Source: Chaenocephalus aceratus (taxonomy: Eukaryota > Chordata > Actinopteri > Perciformes > Channichthyidae). From it: DNA of 64,000 bases. Made by a program: the position numbers and the translations under genes. Below, piece after piece: positions 22,861 through 32,649 of the stretch. A model generated the notes under the pieces. That model saw only the letters and a list, made by a program, of their open reading frames with translations, did not search any database and was not told where the DNA came from. Location: assembly GCA_023974075.1 (NCBI GenBank), contig CM043790.1, forward strand, positions 4,565,127 to 4,629,126, given 5' to 3'. Positions within the stretch are counted from its first letter, which is position 1. Each line of letters begins with the position of its first letter.

Positions 22861-24464
22861 GTCGTTGGAGGTCCCGCCGTCTACTCCCCTGCCGGGGGTC
22901 CTGCCAACCCTTTCTCCTGTCCCGTTGGAGGTCCCGCCGTCTACTCCCCTGCCAGCTCTGTGTCCTGTGCCGTTGGAGGTCCCGCCGTCTACTCCCCTGC
23001 CGGGGGTCCTGCCAACCCTGTGTCCTGTGCCGTTGGAGGTCCCGCAGAATACTCTCCTGCCGGGGGTCCTGCCAACCCTGTGTCCTGTGTCGTTGGAGGT
23101 CCCGCCGTCTGCTCCCCTGCCGGGGGTCCTGCCAGCTCTGTGTCCTGTGCCGTTGGAGGTCCCACCGTCTATTCCCCTGCCGGGGGTCCTGCCAACCCTG
23201 TGTCCTGTGCCGTTGGAGGTCCCGCCGTCTACTCCCCTGCCGGGGGTCCTGCCAACCCTGTGTCCTGTGCCGTTGGAGGTCCCGCCGTCTACTCCTCTGC
23301 CGGGGGTCCTGCCAACCCTTTCTCCTGTCCCGTTGGAGGTCCCGCAGAATACTCTTCTGCCGGGGGTCCTGCCAACCCTTTCTCCTGTCCCGTTGGAGGT
23401 CCCGCCGTCTACTCCCCTGCCGGGGGTCCTGCCAGCTCTGTGTCCTGTGCCGTTGGAGGTCCCGCCGTCTACTCCCCTGCCGGGGGTCCTGCCAACCCTG
23501 TGTCCTGTGCCGTTGGAGGTCCCGCAGAATACTCCCCTGCCGGGGGTCCTGCCAACCCTGTGTCCTGTGCCGTTGGACGTCCCGCCGTCTACTCCCCTGC
23601 TGGGGGTCCTGCCAACCTTTTCTCCTGTCCCGTTGGAGGTCCCGCAGAAGACTCTTCTGCCGGGGGTCCTGCCAACCCTATATCCCGTGCCGTTGGAGGT
23701 GCTACCGGGGGCCCTGCCAGCCCCATGTCCATCACCGGTCTCGCCGGGGTTCCTGCCAACTCCTGGTCCTTTTCCGTGGGGGATCCTGCCGAAGCCTGTC
23801 CGACAGGCTCCGGTTTCTGTCCGGCCGACACCGGGTCCTGCCCGATCTCCGGAACTGGCCCATCAGCGCTTTCCTGCCCGGCCTCTTGATCCTGTCCGGT
23901 CGACACCGGCTCGAGCCCGGCCCCCTGAGAGCCGCGGTCTTCGCCCTCGAGCCCGGCCCCCTGAGAGCCGCGGTCTTCGCCCTCGAGCCCGGCCCCCTGA
24001 GAGCCGCGGTCTTCGCCCTCGAGCCCGGCCCCCTGAGAGCCGCAGTCTTCGCCCTCGTGCCCGGCCCCCTGAGAGCTGCGGCCTTCGCCCTCGGGCCCGG
24101 CCCCCTGACTCTTCCTGCCGTTGCCTTCGCCCTCGGACCCGGGTCCCTGACTCTTCCTGCCGCTGCCTTCGGTCCTCCATGGTCCCCACCTTGGACTCTG
24201 TTTTGACCCCGGGCCGTCCGCGCGAGACCCCTTCCTGGTTCTTTGCCTTGTCCCCGGGCAGTCCGCCCGAATCCCCCTTTTTGGACTGTACCTTGCCCCC
24301 CGGGCCGTCCGCCCGAGACCCCTTCCTGGTCCTCCGCTGTGTTCCTGGGCTGTCAGCCCAAGACCCGTCCTCCGGACCCCCTCCCCCTCTGCTTGGGGTT
24401 TTGGACTTTTTTTGTTTTGTTTTTTTTAGGGACGTCTGGAATCCGTCCCTTGAGGGGGGAGTTC
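22748..24464 (+). CDS. proline-rich repeat protein segment of LTR element
   Basis: A 618-codon frame whose formal start is inside a minisatellite and whose stop lies in the 3' LTR, so it is probably the C-terminal part of the gag-like ORF. Residues about 38-315 are 20-residue repeats (VPLEVPPSTPLPGVLP...), from a 60-bp unit. They are followed by a non-repetitive P-rich linker, then 12-residue repeats (ARPPESRGLRPR) from a 36-bp unit. Then come P-rich segments ending in LLGVLDFFCFVFF before the polypurine tract. A second frame (22960-23889) is also open through the 60-bp array, a consequence of unit length divisible by three. Whether either product is made is unknown. Confidence 0.5.
22862..23700 (+). 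repeat. 60-bp coding minisatellite, about 14 units
   Basis: From 22981 to 23700 twelve consecutive units stay in exact 60-bp register. Two more, one shortened, precede them. The unit core is GTTGGAGGTCCCGCCGTCTA then CTGCCGGGGGTCCTGCC. Variants (CCGCAGAATAC versus CCGCCGTCTAC) alternate along the array. The same unit recurs in 39395-39620. Confidence 0.93.
23908..24110 (+). repeat. 36-bp GC-rich coding minisatellite, 5-6 units
   Basis: Units begin CGAGCCCGGCCCCCTGAGAG and end TCTTCGCCCT. The first four or so are nearly identical, the last diverged. Two units of the same repeat occur at about 39647-39718. Confidence 0.9.
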
Positions 24465-24851
24465 TGTCACAATTCACATGTTATGTCACGGTTGTAGTTT
24501 TGTCTGTGTTGGTGTTTTTCTTGTCTTTGGGTTTCCTGTCTTATTGTGTTAAGTGTTCACCCCCGTTTCCTGCCTGTCTGCTTTCTGTCTGTTTCCCTCC
24601 CTGATTACCCGATTGTGTCCACCTGTTGTCCTTGTGTTTCTCCTCCCCTGCCCGGCTGTTTCTCATTGTCATGATTACCCCTTCTTGTATTTAGTCTTGT
24701 CTCTGTCCGTGTTCAGTGTTGGGTCATTGTTTGTTGGTGACGGAGTTCACCGGAGAGTGTTCTGTTCTGTATTTATCATTTATCCTTGAAATAAAGGGTT
24801 TCTCAAGGGTTATCTGCATTTGGGTCCTGCTTCCTTCACTCGTCCGTGACA
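24465..24851 (+). repeat. 3' LTR of the proline-rich element
   Basis: 387 bp, identical to the 5' LTR except at three positions. Preceded by GACGTCTGGAATCCGTCCCT and the purine tract. Confidence 0.92.
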
Positions 24852-26113
24852 TCCAGAGGTTTTAGCCAACTATAGACCTATTTCTAATCTTCCGTTCCTC
24901 TCAAAGATTCTTGAGAAAGCAGTCGCAAAACAGTTGTGTGATTACTTAAAAAACAATGATTTATTTGAAGATTTTCAGTCTGGCTTTAGAACACATCATA
25001 GCACAGAGACAGCTCTGGTTAAAGTCACAAATGACATTCTAATAGCCTCTAACAAGGGACTTGTCTCTATTCTTGACTTGCTCGATCTCAGTGCTGCATT
25101 TGATACTATCGACCATGATATCCTATTGCAAAGACTAGAGCACTTAGTTGGCATACAGGGAACTGCTTTAGGCTGGTTTAGGTCCTAGCTATCTGAACGC
25201 TCTCAGTTTGTACGTGTCAACGATGAATCTTCCACGCAAACCAAAGTTAACCATGGAGTGCCACAGGGCTCAGTGCTCGGACCTATTTTGTTCACATTAT
25301 ATATGCTTCCGTTAGGCAATATTATAAGGAATCATTCTGTACATTTTCATTGTTATGCGGATGATACTCAACTATATTTATCAATCAAGCCTGATGACAT
25401 TAATCTTCTAAATAAAATTCAAGACTGCCTCAAGGACTTAAAAACGTGGATGACCTTAAACTTTTTGATGTTAAACATGACCAAAACTGAAGTTATTGTA
25501 CTTGGCCCAAAGAATCTACGAAACAAATTATGAGACTGTAAGGAATCTTGGTGTTATATTTGATCAGGATTTATCCTTTAACGCCCACATAAAATCAACT
25601 TCAAGGACCGCCTACTTCCATCTACATAACATTGCAAAAATCAGACATATCTTGCCTCAAAACGATGCAGAGAAATTAGTCCATGCATTTGTTACTTCAA
25701 GGCTGGATTATTGTAACTCTTTATTATCAGGGAGTACCAAGAAGTCAGTCAAGTCGCTTCAGCTGATTCAAAATGCTGCAGCTCGTGTCCTAACCAGAGT
25801 TAGGAAAAGGGACCACATTACTCCTGTTCTGGCTGCCTTACACTGGCTCCCTATAGAACACAGGATGTCATTTAAAATTCTTCTTCTCACCTACAAAGCC
25901 CTTAATGGGCAGGCGCCATCTTACCTTAAATAACTCATTATACCCTACTGTCTAGGGCATTGTGTTCCAAGAATGCCGGGTTGTTGGTTTTTCCTAGAGT
26001 CTCTAAAAGTACAATGGGAGCCAGAGCCTTTTCTTATCAAGCTCCATATTTGTGGAATCAGCTTCCAGTTTATGTTCGGGCGGCAGACACCCTATCCGTT
26101 TTTAAGAGTGCGC

Positions 26114-26329
26114 TTAAGACAAGTTGGTAATGGCCGGCTGTGCTGCATCTTTCTCTGTAACCTCTTTGGCGTGCTTCGCACTCAAATGCGAACGCATTGT
26201 TGAGGTTGAGCTGTGATAGACCAATGTCTTTTCGCAGAGCTTGCATTTAACTTCCTTTGGACTTGTAAGTTCGAAGTAGTTCCACGAGGAACTCTTTTTA
26301 CCTGCCGCTTTGTTCATCTTTAGTCGCAC
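26114..26329 (-). pseudogene. BED zinc-finger N-terminus of a hAT transposase
   Basis: About 70 codons. SSSWNYFELTSPKEVKCKLC is a BED-finger start, followed by the second half with TMRSHLSAKH. The C-x2-C and H-x4-H ligands are all present. In hAT proteins of the ZBED type this domain binds the transposon ends. The frame ends at the LINE junction, so only the DNA-binding domain remains. It might be read as a stand-alone BED peptide, but nothing suggests expression. Confidence 0.7.
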
Positions 26330-26637
26330 GTGTGAGGGAGAGGGGGGGGTGTGGTCGGTGTGTAGCGTGCTGCAGCAGCAGTCTGCTCTGCACGCAGGCT
26401 TCCTCCAAGTTTACAGTAAAACAAACTGGTGGTGTGACCAATGACCATTTACAATTATTAATACTATTACTATTATTAGCATATATATATATTTTGGTTG
26501 AAACTAAGCCAGAAAAAAAAAAAAAACATACAAAAAAAAAAATATATATATATAAATAAAATTGATTTTTAAAAATAATATTCGATTATGGAGACTGTAG
26601 CGAATATTCGAATAATCGAATAATCGCTGGCATCCCT
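26129..26637 (-). mobile_element. hAT element 5' end with BED finger
   Basis: On the minus strand the element starts at 26637 with CTAGGGATGCCAGCGATTAT followed by ATTCGAATATTCG repeats, a hAT-type terminus. It runs through A/T simple sequence (26512-26560) into a BED-finger exon and stops at about 26129 against LINE sequence. The rest of the transposase is absent. Confidence 0.6.
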
Positions 26638-26822
26638 AGTCCACACGAGGCGTTATAACGGTGCTCGTGGATTTATTATGACCGTGTGTAGGAGGCATAT
26701 CTGGGACAGAGGAATGCCGCGAGCTCTGCAGTTTATAAACCAATAGGTTAAAACAGCAGGCTTCTGCAGCAAATGAACCACCTCTGGAGTGTCCCCCTGT
26801 TGGAAGAGACCCCGGGGGATCA

Positions 26823-27511
26823 TCACGTGACCAGCTGACGCCAACACCAAGCAGCTGCGTCACGGAGAGGGCTGTGTGGGTTGTGACATGCCGGAGGAGA
26901 GCTGTAAAGCGACTTCCTCCCTGGAGCGAGCCAGCAAATAGCCGGTCGTCCAGAGGAAACCACCCTCTCATCCCTCCTCTGTGTAGTGGCTCCAGCCTTC
27001 TCTACACAAAAATGGGAGGAGCCAGGAAATATCCGACGGCAGACGATTGTCTGGTCTGATATTCCCTGAAATGAGAAACGCAGGAATTTCCTGTGTTTCG
27101 GGATGAGGGGTACGTGGAAGTATGCATCCTTCAGGTGGAAGTGAACCAGTCGTCCTGGTGAACACATTCCAGCCCCTGTTTGATTGTCAGCATGTGGAAT
27201 ACTGACAGATCGAGGATGTCTCATTGCCCCAGTCTTTTTCGGGATTAGAAAAATAACGGGAGTGAAAACCCCTGATGTTCCTCCCTTTGAGGAACCCTGG
27301 AAATATCCTCTTTCAACAGGAGTTCCAGCGGCTCGGATTGGAGCGCAAGACATAGCTTCTGGGAGGACAGGAGTGTTTCCTGTATCCCATTGAACTGTGG
27401 GGGGGGAGGGGCGAACTGCAGGACGTATCCTCTACTGAACAGCCTGCTCATCCACCTGTCCATCAGACCCACGCGCTGCCACTCTGAGAAAAACTCTGAG
27501 AGCGGGCGCAC
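26823..27511 (-). pseudogene. DIRS reverse transcriptase remnant
   Basis: Starts with LFSRGYVLQFAPPPPQFNGI, the conserved entry of DIRS RT, then LLLKEDISRVPQREEHQGF, FLIPKKTGAMR and HLKDAYFHVPLIPKHRKFLR, where the D-x-K/D palm motif sits. The end shows the RDERV..., AAAWCWRQLVT area in shifted frames. At least two frame changes (near 27260 and 26990) and loss of the FGL/YxDD region make it inactive. Confidence 0.7.
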
Positions 27512-28319
27512 GTGCTCGAGATGTGTTTTTGGTCGTCATGGTGACGAGCCACGCCAGAGCCCCTGCCGCCGCTGCCTGTGAGGCAACCCAAGGCGGGGAC
27601 CTCCACACGCTGCGTCTCACTCCGACTCTCATCATGAGGCGCGTCCACGCTCAGGGGATGGATGGAGGTATGTGCAGTGCTGCCCACATGAAGCGTTATA
27701 ACGGCGTTCATGTGTTTATTAAGGCCGTGTGTACGAGGCGTATCTCGGACAGAGGAATGCTGCGAGCTCTGTAGGTTATTAACAGGGGTTAAAACCGGCA
27801 GGCGTCTGCAGCGAGCCCTGCTGTCTACTTAATCAACAGATTAGTGGCAGCCGGCTTAATTAGCGAGCTCTGCAGTTTATTAACCGATAGGTTAAAACTA
27901 GCAGAATTCTGCAGCGAGCCCTGACGCTGTGGCGCTGCGGGCGCTGCCGCTGGGTCACTCAGCCTCCCGTGAGGCGAAAGGGCTGTGAGGAAGCCTCCAC
28001 ACGCTGCGTCTCACTCCGGCTGTCATCATGAGGCGTGTACACCGATAGGTTAAAACCAGCAGGCTTCTGCAGTACTTAATCAACAGATTAGTGGCAGCCG
28101 GCTTAATTACCGGCTCTGCGTCCTCGGAGGCTCTCGCGGAGCAGACCAGGAGCGGGAGAGCCTCCCTCCCCTTTGACTCGCCGCCGGGAGACCCTGTCTC
28201 TGGGGTGGCGGGGGAGCGGAGACGTGGGACGGAGCCCCTGCATCCGCCGAAGGGCGCTGACGCCGCGGCTGCTGCGGGCGTTGATGCCGCTGTGGCAGCT
28301 CAGCCGGCTGGAGCCAGCT

Positions 28320-28860
28320 GTACACTGGTGAATGTCGTCCCCTGTTCCGCGGCCGTCTTCATGGACTCCACCATGGCGTGGAACTGGGGTCCGAGCAGCC
28401 CGTCCGGGCTGATTGGAGCGTCCAGTAGCACTTTTCTGGCCGTCTCCGTAACAGACGCCTATTTCAGCCCGAGGTGGCGCTGGATCTGTGTCACCCACGC
28501 GGAAATCCTCGCCTGGGAGACAGCGACGGACGCGCACAGACCCCGTGCTGCCGCCTTGCTGATTTCCTCTGCCTTGGTGGTGGACCGCTCTACCAGTGTC
28601 CCCACCGAGTTTGAGAGCCACGATGTTATTCGCCGCCGCACTGTGGTGACGGAGAGGGGGAAACCATGTTCGGCCGCCAAGCTAGCACCCTGCTCCGACT
28701 CTGTCTCCCCGTCCGGGGGAGTGGAGGGAGGGGAGAATCGAACGGTGAACCGTGGAGGGAGGCGGGGCAGGAGTAGTTTTTCTTCTGACTCCTGCCCGGC
28801 ACTCGGCCCCAGGGACACGAGGCCCCGTCCGTGGGCTCGTAAGCCTGGACGGGCCAATCG
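28320..28860 (-). pseudogene. DIRS Gag remnant
   Basis: Open minus-strand frame with GLCASVAVSQARISAWVTQIQ and a C-terminal continuation after an in-frame TAG (28459-28461): TARKVLLDAPISPDGLLGPQ. This helical block is typical of DIRS ORF1. The large plus-strand frame overlapping it (28091-28930) is an antisense shadow of GC-rich coding sequence. Confidence 0.55.
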
Positions 28861-29061
28861 TCCTCCTCGGCCACAGCAGCAAGAGCGTCCGCTCTCTGCT
28901 TCCTGTCGCCCGAGGGGAGACGAGCGCTAGTGTGTGCATGCTACCTGCGGGTTTAGAGCCGCGTACGCGTGCTCTGACTCCAGGCAGGATTCGCATACTG
29001 TTTTCTGTGCTTCAGTAACTGTGCTGGTTGCTGAAGAAAAGAGGGAGGGAGCAGATTGCCG

Positions 29062-29093
29062 GGCCACCTTCCTATTTATACCGGAAGGTGGCC
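29062..29093 (-). promoter_or_regulatory. hairpin enclosing a TATA-like box
   Basis: Perfect 11-bp arms GGCCACCTTCC (29062-29072) and GGAAGGTGGCC (29083-29093) around TATTTATACC. On the minus strand the loop reads GGTATAAATA, a TATA-like element placed upstream of the DIRS Gag frame. A promoter role is inferred. Confidence 0.5.
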
Positions 29094-29204
29094 TGAGGGT
29101 GGGGCCCACCTAGCGGGTGGGCGTGGACTACAAGTGTTTCAGTGCTGCGTGGGGGCGCAGAGGGATAACCCAATAGCGATAGCCTTAGAGGGCGAAGCCA
29201 TATA

Positions 29205-30527
29205 CGAAATAGAACAGTCAGACAACAATCAGACCTTGATTATGAACTTCAGGAAAGGTATGTACTCTCTCTGTTTGTATCTATTAGTTGTGTATTTGGT
29301 GTAATCTATAGTAATTCCACACTCGCAAAATACAACATGGACGCTGCTTTGTTGTTGTAGCGTTATCGTTCCGTGAGAAACTAAAACAATGGGAACATCA
29401 TGTTGGTGAACGTATAAATAGATTAATTGTATTTCGTGACTATAACACGGCAGTATATAAATAAAGCTGTATTGTATATCAACCCAGTCTATAAATATAC
29501 TGTTATTCCACACACGCCAAATGGATTCTGTTTTGTAGTTCTACAGACATTGTTCTGTGAGAAACGAAAACAATGGTAACATCGTGTTGGTGAACACTTA
29601 TCAATAGATAATTGTATTTCTTGACTATAACACGGCAGTATATAAATAAAGCTGTATTGTATATCAACCCAGTATATACTGTTATTTCACACATGCCAAA
29701 TGGATGCTGTTTTGTAGTTCTACAGACATTGACTATTAGCAGTTTATAAATAAAGCTGTATTGTATATCAGTCTATATATATATATATATATATATATAC
29801 TGTTATTTCACACACGCTAAATGGAGGAATTATTTCTAATTTGAGTTACATTTTTGAAAGAATAAGCCAGTGAAGTAATCAAAGTAATTGTTTTTTCCAC
29901 ATTTGTTTTCACAGTGATGAGGACGAGTATCAAATGGCTTCTGGATCACAGCCATCAACATCTGCCTCATCCGAGCTACGACGTGCATCAGATCAGCATA
30001 CAGTTGCCCCAGAGCCATCAACATCCAAGCTACGCCGCCGGACGTCTGCACCAGTACTAACTCAGCCTGCCTCTGCATCTTCTGATTCAGTGGACAGACT
30101 GTCAGGAGGAAAGTGAAACGGGCTGGTGTGTGGCAGACTAAGATTGTTACCGTTCCTGACACTGTGGTGGACTACAACAGAAGCATGGGCTGCGCGGATG
30201 TGTCCGATGCTTTGATTGGGTACTACAGCATTCACCACAAAACCATGAAATGGTACAAGACTTGTTTTTACCATTTTCTGGACACTGCAGTGGTGAACAG
30301 CTTCCTTCTCCACAAGGAGCTGCACAAGATGAGGGGTGACCCCGGCAGGACGAAGCCACACACCCAGAAGTCCTTCAGGGAGCAGCTTGCTGCAGACATG
30401 AGGGGTGAAGTCCCTGCAGCACCACCACCACTCCCCCCATCAACACTCGTATGCATTCCCAAGTATTATGGGGAAGATGCCACCGCGCTCAGGAGGTGCT
30501 CTGATGCTGGCAACACAACGGTGAAGA
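29205..30527 (+). pseudogene. piggyBac transposase pseudogene (PGBD4-like), catalytic core deleted
   Basis: Exon 1 ends at 29257 (QQSDLDYELQE). Intron 29258-29914 has GTATGT and TTTTCACAG borders. Exon 2 resumes in phase with DEDEYQMASGSQPSTSAS, the acidic N-terminus. Near 30112 the frame jumps straight to the C-terminal third: KIVTVPDTVVDYNRSMG, then ADVSDALIGYYSIHHKTMKW and LHKMRGDPGRTKPHT. The DDD catalytic core is therefore missing and the two parts are out of frame. The C-terminal Cys-rich domain is interrupted at 30527 by LINE2 copy 3. It is a deletion derivative. Confidence 0.82.
29305..29812 (+). repeat. about 185-bp tandem repeat, 3 units, in piggyBac intron
   Basis: Three units, the last internally shortened, share CACACGCCAAATGGATTCTG-type starts and ACACGGCAGTATATAAATAA. 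Each earlier unit contains GTGTTGGTGAACAC followed by TCAATAGAT, matching the subterminal sequence of the long-TIR element at 46331-49313. An (AT)n run lies at about 29776-29800. Confidence 0.82.
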
Positions 30528-30579
30528 GACCCAGGTCGTCGCACGGATCTCTGCTTGTTTAGCTGACATCTCTCAGTGG

Positions 30580-31312
30580 ATGTCCGCTCATCATCTCAAG
30601 CTCAACCTTGACAGGACTGAACTGCTTTTCCTTCCGGGAAAAGATTGTCCCACTCTTGACCTGACAATCAACATCGGCACCTCTGTTGTTTCCCCGACCC
30701 AGACTGCAAGGAATCTGGGTGTGATCCTAGATAACAACCTGTCCTTCACTGCAAACATCGCTGCTACAACCCGTTGTTGCAGATACACGCTTTACAACAT
30801 CAGGAAGATACGTCCCCAGCTGACCCAGAAAGCGACGCAGGTTCTGGTCCAGGCTCTCGTCACCTCACGCCTAGACTACTGCAACTCCCTCCTGACTGGT
30901 CTACCTGCATGTGCCATCCGACCTCTGCAGCTCATCCAGAATGCAGCGGCTCGTCTGGTCTTCAACCTTCCTATTCCCGCTCCCTTCACTGGCTTCCGGT
31001 AACTGCTAGAATCCACTTCAAGACACTGGTACTTGCGTACCATGCTGCCAATGGATCTGGCCCTTCCTACATCCAGGACATGGTTAAACCGTACACCCAG
31101 CACGTGCACTACGCTCTGCATCAGCCAAACGACTCGCTGCACCCTCGCTGCGAGGGGGACCCAAGTTCCCATCAGCAAAAACACTGGGTTTGCTATCCTG
31201 GCTCCAAAATTGTGGAATGAGCTCCCATTGACATCAGGACAGCAGAAAGCTTACACACCTTCCGGCGCAGACTGAAAACTCATCTCTTTCGACTCCACCT
31301 CGAGCGATATAA
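30580..31312 (+). pseudogene. LINE2 RT C-terminal remnant
   Basis: Encodes the thumb and C-terminal region (TARNLGVILDNNLSFTANIA, SRLDYCNSLLTGLPAC). It keeps the LSF residues lost from copy 1 but has a 22-bp deletion near 30975 that shifts the frame. Further shifts lie near 31100 and 31225. Short and certainly inactive. Confidence 0.85.
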
Positions 31313-31482
31313 TTACTAACAAAGAACTGCTAACAGAGCACTTATATACTAATAAAGGACTGGCTTATCTATAGCCAGTTGAGTAGCACTTGAAATACTT
31401 GGCTCTATGAAACCTGATGTACTTATATGATTCTGTTTTCTTCAAGGTTGTGTCTTCCTGGTCGAATGTACTTATTGTAAGT

Positions 31483-31499
31483 CGCTTTGGATAAAAGCG
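31483..31499 (+). promoter_or_regulatory. LINE2 3' recognition hairpin, copy 3
   Basis: CGCTTT-GGATA-AAAGCG, perfectly paired as in copy 1, followed by AATGTAATGTAATG. Confidence 0.85.
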
Positions 31500-31789
31500 T
31501 CAGCTAAATGCAATGTAATGTAATGTAATGAAGACCTATCTATTGCACGAAGTGCCTGGTGCCTCAATTCAAAAACACTAAACACATTCAGGTTGTGGAC
31601 ATTTTTTCTTTTTTGCCAGTGTTTACAAAAAAAATGCTTGTGGTGTTATTTCGGTTTTTGTGTAGTTGTTTAGTGTGTTATTTTTTAAATAAATCTGCTC
31701 CTGTTGGAGACAAATGTATCCTATGTTTCCTACTTTTTATTGTGTAAGTAAACCTTCCTATAAGTGTTAGTCGGGTGATAAACATGTAA

Positions 31790-32409
31790 AGGCCCTGACA
31801 CACCAAGCAGTCACCAGAGGACTAGCCGACGCTGAAGTCGGCTGTTGCCTGGCCGTGTTCTCCTGCGTTTTGGCCATGTGTCGCACGGGAACACACCGCA
31901 CCGACTTCAGTGCGTGAGTGGCAATAACTCTCCTTACCAGCAGGCGGCGGTAGTGTGTATTCATCATTCAAAAGAGGCAACAACCGGAAGACAGAGAAGA
32001 AGAAGAGTATCTTTTCTCCGTAATATCATACAGAGCTGGCCTCTCCTGATCAAGGTGATGAGCAGGTCTTCGTTTGCATCATTCCAGATCGCCATGATGA
32101 GATGAAAATGAATAGCAGTCTGTGTGTGCCTTCTTAAATCGTTTGTTTACGTCCCTCACTTCCGCTTCGCTTCTCATGCACTGATTTGCTAGCTGAACAG
32201 CCAATCAGAGTGATTATTTGGTCCGACTGCCAGACCCGATGCATGGCCGATTCAACATGTTGAATCGGCCATGCATCGGGTCTGGCAGTCCAAATAAGGC
32301 GTGTCACGGTCGACGGTGCGGGACACACCAACCTGACTACGGCGCCGCGAATGCCCGACAGCCTCTGACGGCCTCTGACTCCCAAAATCGGGTTGGTGTG
32401 TCAGGGCCT
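31790..32409. mobile_element. PIF/Harbinger-like MITE, copy B
   Basis: 620 bp, ends AGGCCCTGACACACCAA and complement. Target duplication TAA (31787-31789, 32410-32412). Homologous to copy A over most of its length but with a palindromic insertion (32225-32290) not found in copy A. Confidence 0.85.
32225..32290. repeat. perfect 66-bp palindrome
   Basis: 33-bp arms with no spacer. The left arm begins GACTGCCAGACCCGATGCAT and the centre is AACA|TGTT. Beyond the perfect core TTATTTG/CAAATAA also pair after a short bulge on the left side. The palindrome lies inside MITE copy B. Confidence 0.97.
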
Positions 32410-32427
32410 TAAGGACTGTGGCAAAGT

Positions 32428-32551
<124 letters not shown>

Positions 32552-32649
32552 TTTACATAAAAAAAGAAAAGAAATGTAATTTAAAAAAAAAACTTGTATT
32601 TGGATGGAATGATTACCTATAGTGATAATAAAATTATTTTTACAGTATG

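Larger units (their letters stand above)
20894..24851 (+). mobile_element. non-autonomous Gypsy-related LTR retrotransposon carrying minisatellite ORF
   Basis: Two 387-bp LTRs enclose a 3184-bp interior. The element is flanked by an exact 5-bp duplication TCCAG (20889-20893, 24852-24856) inside the LINE. The LTRs differ at three positions, implying recent insertion. The interior has no protease, RT, RNase H or integrase. It has a gag-like start, a very proline-rich ORF made of tandem repeats, and a polypurine tract (TTGAGGGGGGAG) before the 3' LTR. The gag start (MDPAD), the sequence around the polypurine tract and the GGTCCTGC motif near the LTR end resemble the chromodomain Gypsy element at 56083-61392. 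I infer trans-mobilisation by a Gypsy partner. Confidence 0.88.
19880..26120 (+). pseudogene. LINE endonuclease-RT pseudogene (interrupted)
   Basis: Before the insertion: endonuclease end, linker (RLAPWHNAETRKIKQKSRQL) and RT start (LDPIPTKLLKEVFPLI), in three frames with stops near 20095 and 20420. After the insertion: ISNLPFLSKILEKAVAKQL, GFRTHHSTETALVKV, DLSAAFDTIDHDIL, VPQGSVLGPILFTLY and catalytic YADDTQLYL. The C-terminal block has SRLDYCNSLLSG and LHWLPIEHRMSFK. A TAG near 25187, a frame change near 25520 and a stop at 25933 are independent lesions, so the gene was dead irrespective of the LTR insertion. Confidence 0.82.
19871..26128 (+). mobile_element. LINE (LINE2-like clade), 5'-truncated, split by an LTR element
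   Basis: LINE sequence runs 19871-20893 and resumes at 24852-26128. It starts within the endonuclease C-terminus (HTLDLVLTYGIEIEQL, LSDHFLVTFEVLLL). It joins truncated BEL sequence on the left and a hAT fragment on the right. It is a different family from the UnaL2-like copies: the protein is diverged and no GGATA hairpin tail is seen. Confidence 0.82.
26640..29217 (-). mobile_element. DIRS-like retrotransposon, truncated and rearranged
   Basis: GC-rich minus-strand element. A Gag-type frame lies at 28320-28860 and DIRS-type RT at 26823-27511. The upstream end carries CCATATACGAAATAGAAC, similar to fish DIRS termini as I remember them. The tyrosine recombinase expected downstream of RT is not seen; the element stops at the hAT end near 26640. 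Blocks such as GCGTTATAACGG...CGAGCTCTGCAG and TTAATCAACAGATTAGTGGC occur two or three times (26650-26780, 27690-27840, 27865-27920, 28040-28115), so the interior is rearranged by duplication. Confidence 0.65.
30528..31531 (+). mobile_element. LINE2 (UnaL2-like) copy 3, 5'-truncated
   Basis: Begins within the RT palm (ACCCAGGTCGTCGCACGG, as in copy 1 at 8877) and ends in GTAATGTAATG. It sits inside the piggyBac C-terminal region. GAAGA flanks both sides (about 30521 and 31530), a possible short target duplication. Confidence 0.87.
29190..31786 (+). mobile_element. piggyBac-type element, internally deleted, split by LINE2 copy 3
   Basis: Contains the N-terminal acidic exon, a 657-bp intron, the C-terminal transposase region and, after the LINE2 copy, about 250 bp ending near the MITE at 31790. 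TTAA-flanked termini were not located. Confidence 0.6.

Noticed and set aside
28091..28930. 279-codon plus-strand open frame
   Set aside because: Antisense to the DIRS Gag frame in GC-rich sequence. The minus strand carries the recognisable helical Gag block; the plus-strand peptide has no motif.
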